Origin: Methanobacteriota archaeon
GTDB lineage: Archaea; Thermoplasmatota; Poseidoniia; Poseidoniales; Thalassarchaeaceae
DNA: 14,162 nucleotides
Assembly (NCBI GenBank): GCA_002731195.1
Contig: PCAI01000053.1
Span: 1-14,162 of the forward strand
Direction of reading: 5' to 3'
Each line of letters opens with the position of its first letter. Position 1 is the first letter of the stretch. Of this stretch, positions 13,449-14,162 are shown piece by piece. Below the pieces are notes generated by a model, which saw only the letters and a list, made by a program, of their open reading frames with translations, was not told the DNA's origin and searched no databases. The position numbers and the translations under genes were made by a program.

Positions 13449-14162
13449 TACTAATTACAACTGCACCAATTTTATACGGATCACCATTCGATGCGGGCCT
13501 TCTGTCTTCAAGGCGCCCTTTCCACCCATCTTCTATTGTCCCAATAGGAATACGAATCGAGGCCCCTCGATCTGAAACACCATAAGAAAACTGATCTATT
13601 GATTGAGTCTCATGTAGTCCGGTTAACCGTTGTTCATTGTGTGCACCATATACTGACATATGCTCCTCAATTTTTCTACCAAAGGCCTCACAGATGTCTG
13701 TGAAAAGTTTCTCACCGCCTTCATCTCTCATTCTTCCATCACTGAAATTAACATGCATTCCGGAACCATTCCAATCGCCTTTTATTGGCTTGGGATGATA
13801 TTCAATATAGTATCCATATTTCTCTGTCAATCTATCTAACAAATAACGTGCGACCCATAATTCATCACCTGCTTGTTTCGCTCCCTTAGCAAAAATTTGA
13901 AATTCCCATTGCCCACATGCAACTTCTTGGTTTATTCCTTCAAAATTAATACCGGCTTCTAAGCACAAATCAGCGTGTTCTTCAACAAGGCTTCTACCAT
14001 GCGTATTTTTGCCTCCAACTGAACAATAATAGAGGCCTTGTGGTCCAGGGTAACCTCCAACGGGGAAACCCAATGGGAGTTGAGTATCAACATCCATGAT
14101 AAAATATTCTTGTTCATACCCAAACCAAAAATCATCATCATCTTCTTCGATTGTCGCCCTGC
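13429..14162 (-). CDS. glnA: Glutamine synthetase, eukaryote-type GSII, N-terminus beyond window
   Basis: The frame stays open to the right edge; 243 residues of the C-terminal part are visible and the start is outside. Glutamine synthetase joins glutamate and ammonia using ATP. Motifs in order: WFGYEQEY with metal-binding Glu, LGFPVGGYPGPQGLYYCSVG, GINQEVACGQWEFQI, LWVARYLLDRL, PKPIKGDWNGSGMHVNFS, RLTGLHETQSIDQFSYGVSDRGASIRIP, and EDRRPASNGDPY. The PGPQGxYYC, NGSGMHVNFS and EDRRPASNGDPY forms are those of type II (eukaryotic) GS, not the GSI type usual in Archaea and Bacteria. The C-terminus stops shortly after the last motif, as in GSII. An internal ATG at 14097 is not the start, because conserved residues extend upstream of it. 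Its tail overlaps the D-amino-acid oxidase gene. Confidence 0.93.
   Translation of the reverse strand, partial: RATIEEDDDDFWFGYEQEYFIMDVDTQLPLGFPVGGYPGPQGLYYCSVGGKNTHGRSLVEEHADLCLEAGINFEGINQEVACGQWEFQIFAKGAKQAGDELWVARYLLDRLTEKYGYYIEYHPKPIKGDWNGSGMHVNFSDGRMRDEGGEKLFTDICEAFGRKIEEHMSVYGAHNEQRLTGLHETQSIDQFSYGVSDRGASIRIPIGTIEDGWKGRLEDRRPASNGDPYKIGAVVISTTKSAY

Noticed and set aside
1..14162. CRISPR arrays, insertion sequences, integrases, phage or toxin-antitoxin modules
   Set aside because: No spaced direct repeats, terminal inverted repeats or recognisable recombinase or defence genes were found, despite a tRNA gene that could have served as an attachment site.

Overview
The window looks like a compact, AT-rich archaeal chromosome segment. 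It most likely comes from a planktonic euryarchaeon of the Thermoplasmatota, and Marine Group II (Poseidoniales) would fit. The archaeal evidence is direct: a tRNA-Trp gene interrupted after position 37 by a 113-nt intron that carries a box C/D guide element, a separate box C/D sRNA gene, TATA-like promoters with very short leaders, and near-zero gene spacing. The lineage is inferred from gene style: large signal-peptide proteins, a membrane-anchored subtilase and many unassigned membrane proteins.

Layout. Positions 1-1519 (minus) hold the N-terminal 506 residues of a secreted multidomain protein that runs off the left edge. A plus-strand membrane protein (1658-2683) meets, with no gap, a minus-strand group: a 78-aa membrane protein with a TTG start, a class I/II aminotransferase, and a 726-aa S8 subtilase. 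The interrupted tRNA-Trp gene (6391-6579) comes next. Upstream of it, still minus, are a 777-aa membrane protein with a cysteine-free thioredoxin-like domain, a DUF92/TMEM19-family membrane protein, a PrsW-type intramembrane protease, a 65-nt box C/D sRNA, a 61-residue zinc-ribbon protein and a 213-aa membrane protein. At the right end, a plus-strand D-amino-acid oxidase converges with a 20-bp overlap on a eukaryote-type (GSII) glutamine synthetase that runs off the right edge.

How the parts may work together. The subtilase, aminotransferase, D-amino-acid oxidase and glutamine synthetase fit a peptide- and amino-acid-scavenging life, with ammonia from amino-acid oxidation recaptured as glutamine. 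This is inference from gene content, because the genes are not one operon. The clearest extra signal is RNA modification. The tRNA-Trp intron has canonical C-12-D'-C'-12-D spacing, and its D guide pairs with its own anticodon so that C34 is the predicted 2'-O-methylation site. The second C/D RNA has a guide that pairs with the universal 16S rRNA decoding-site sequence and points at C1402 (E. coli numbering). I saw no CRISPR array, insertion sequence, prophage or other mobile element.
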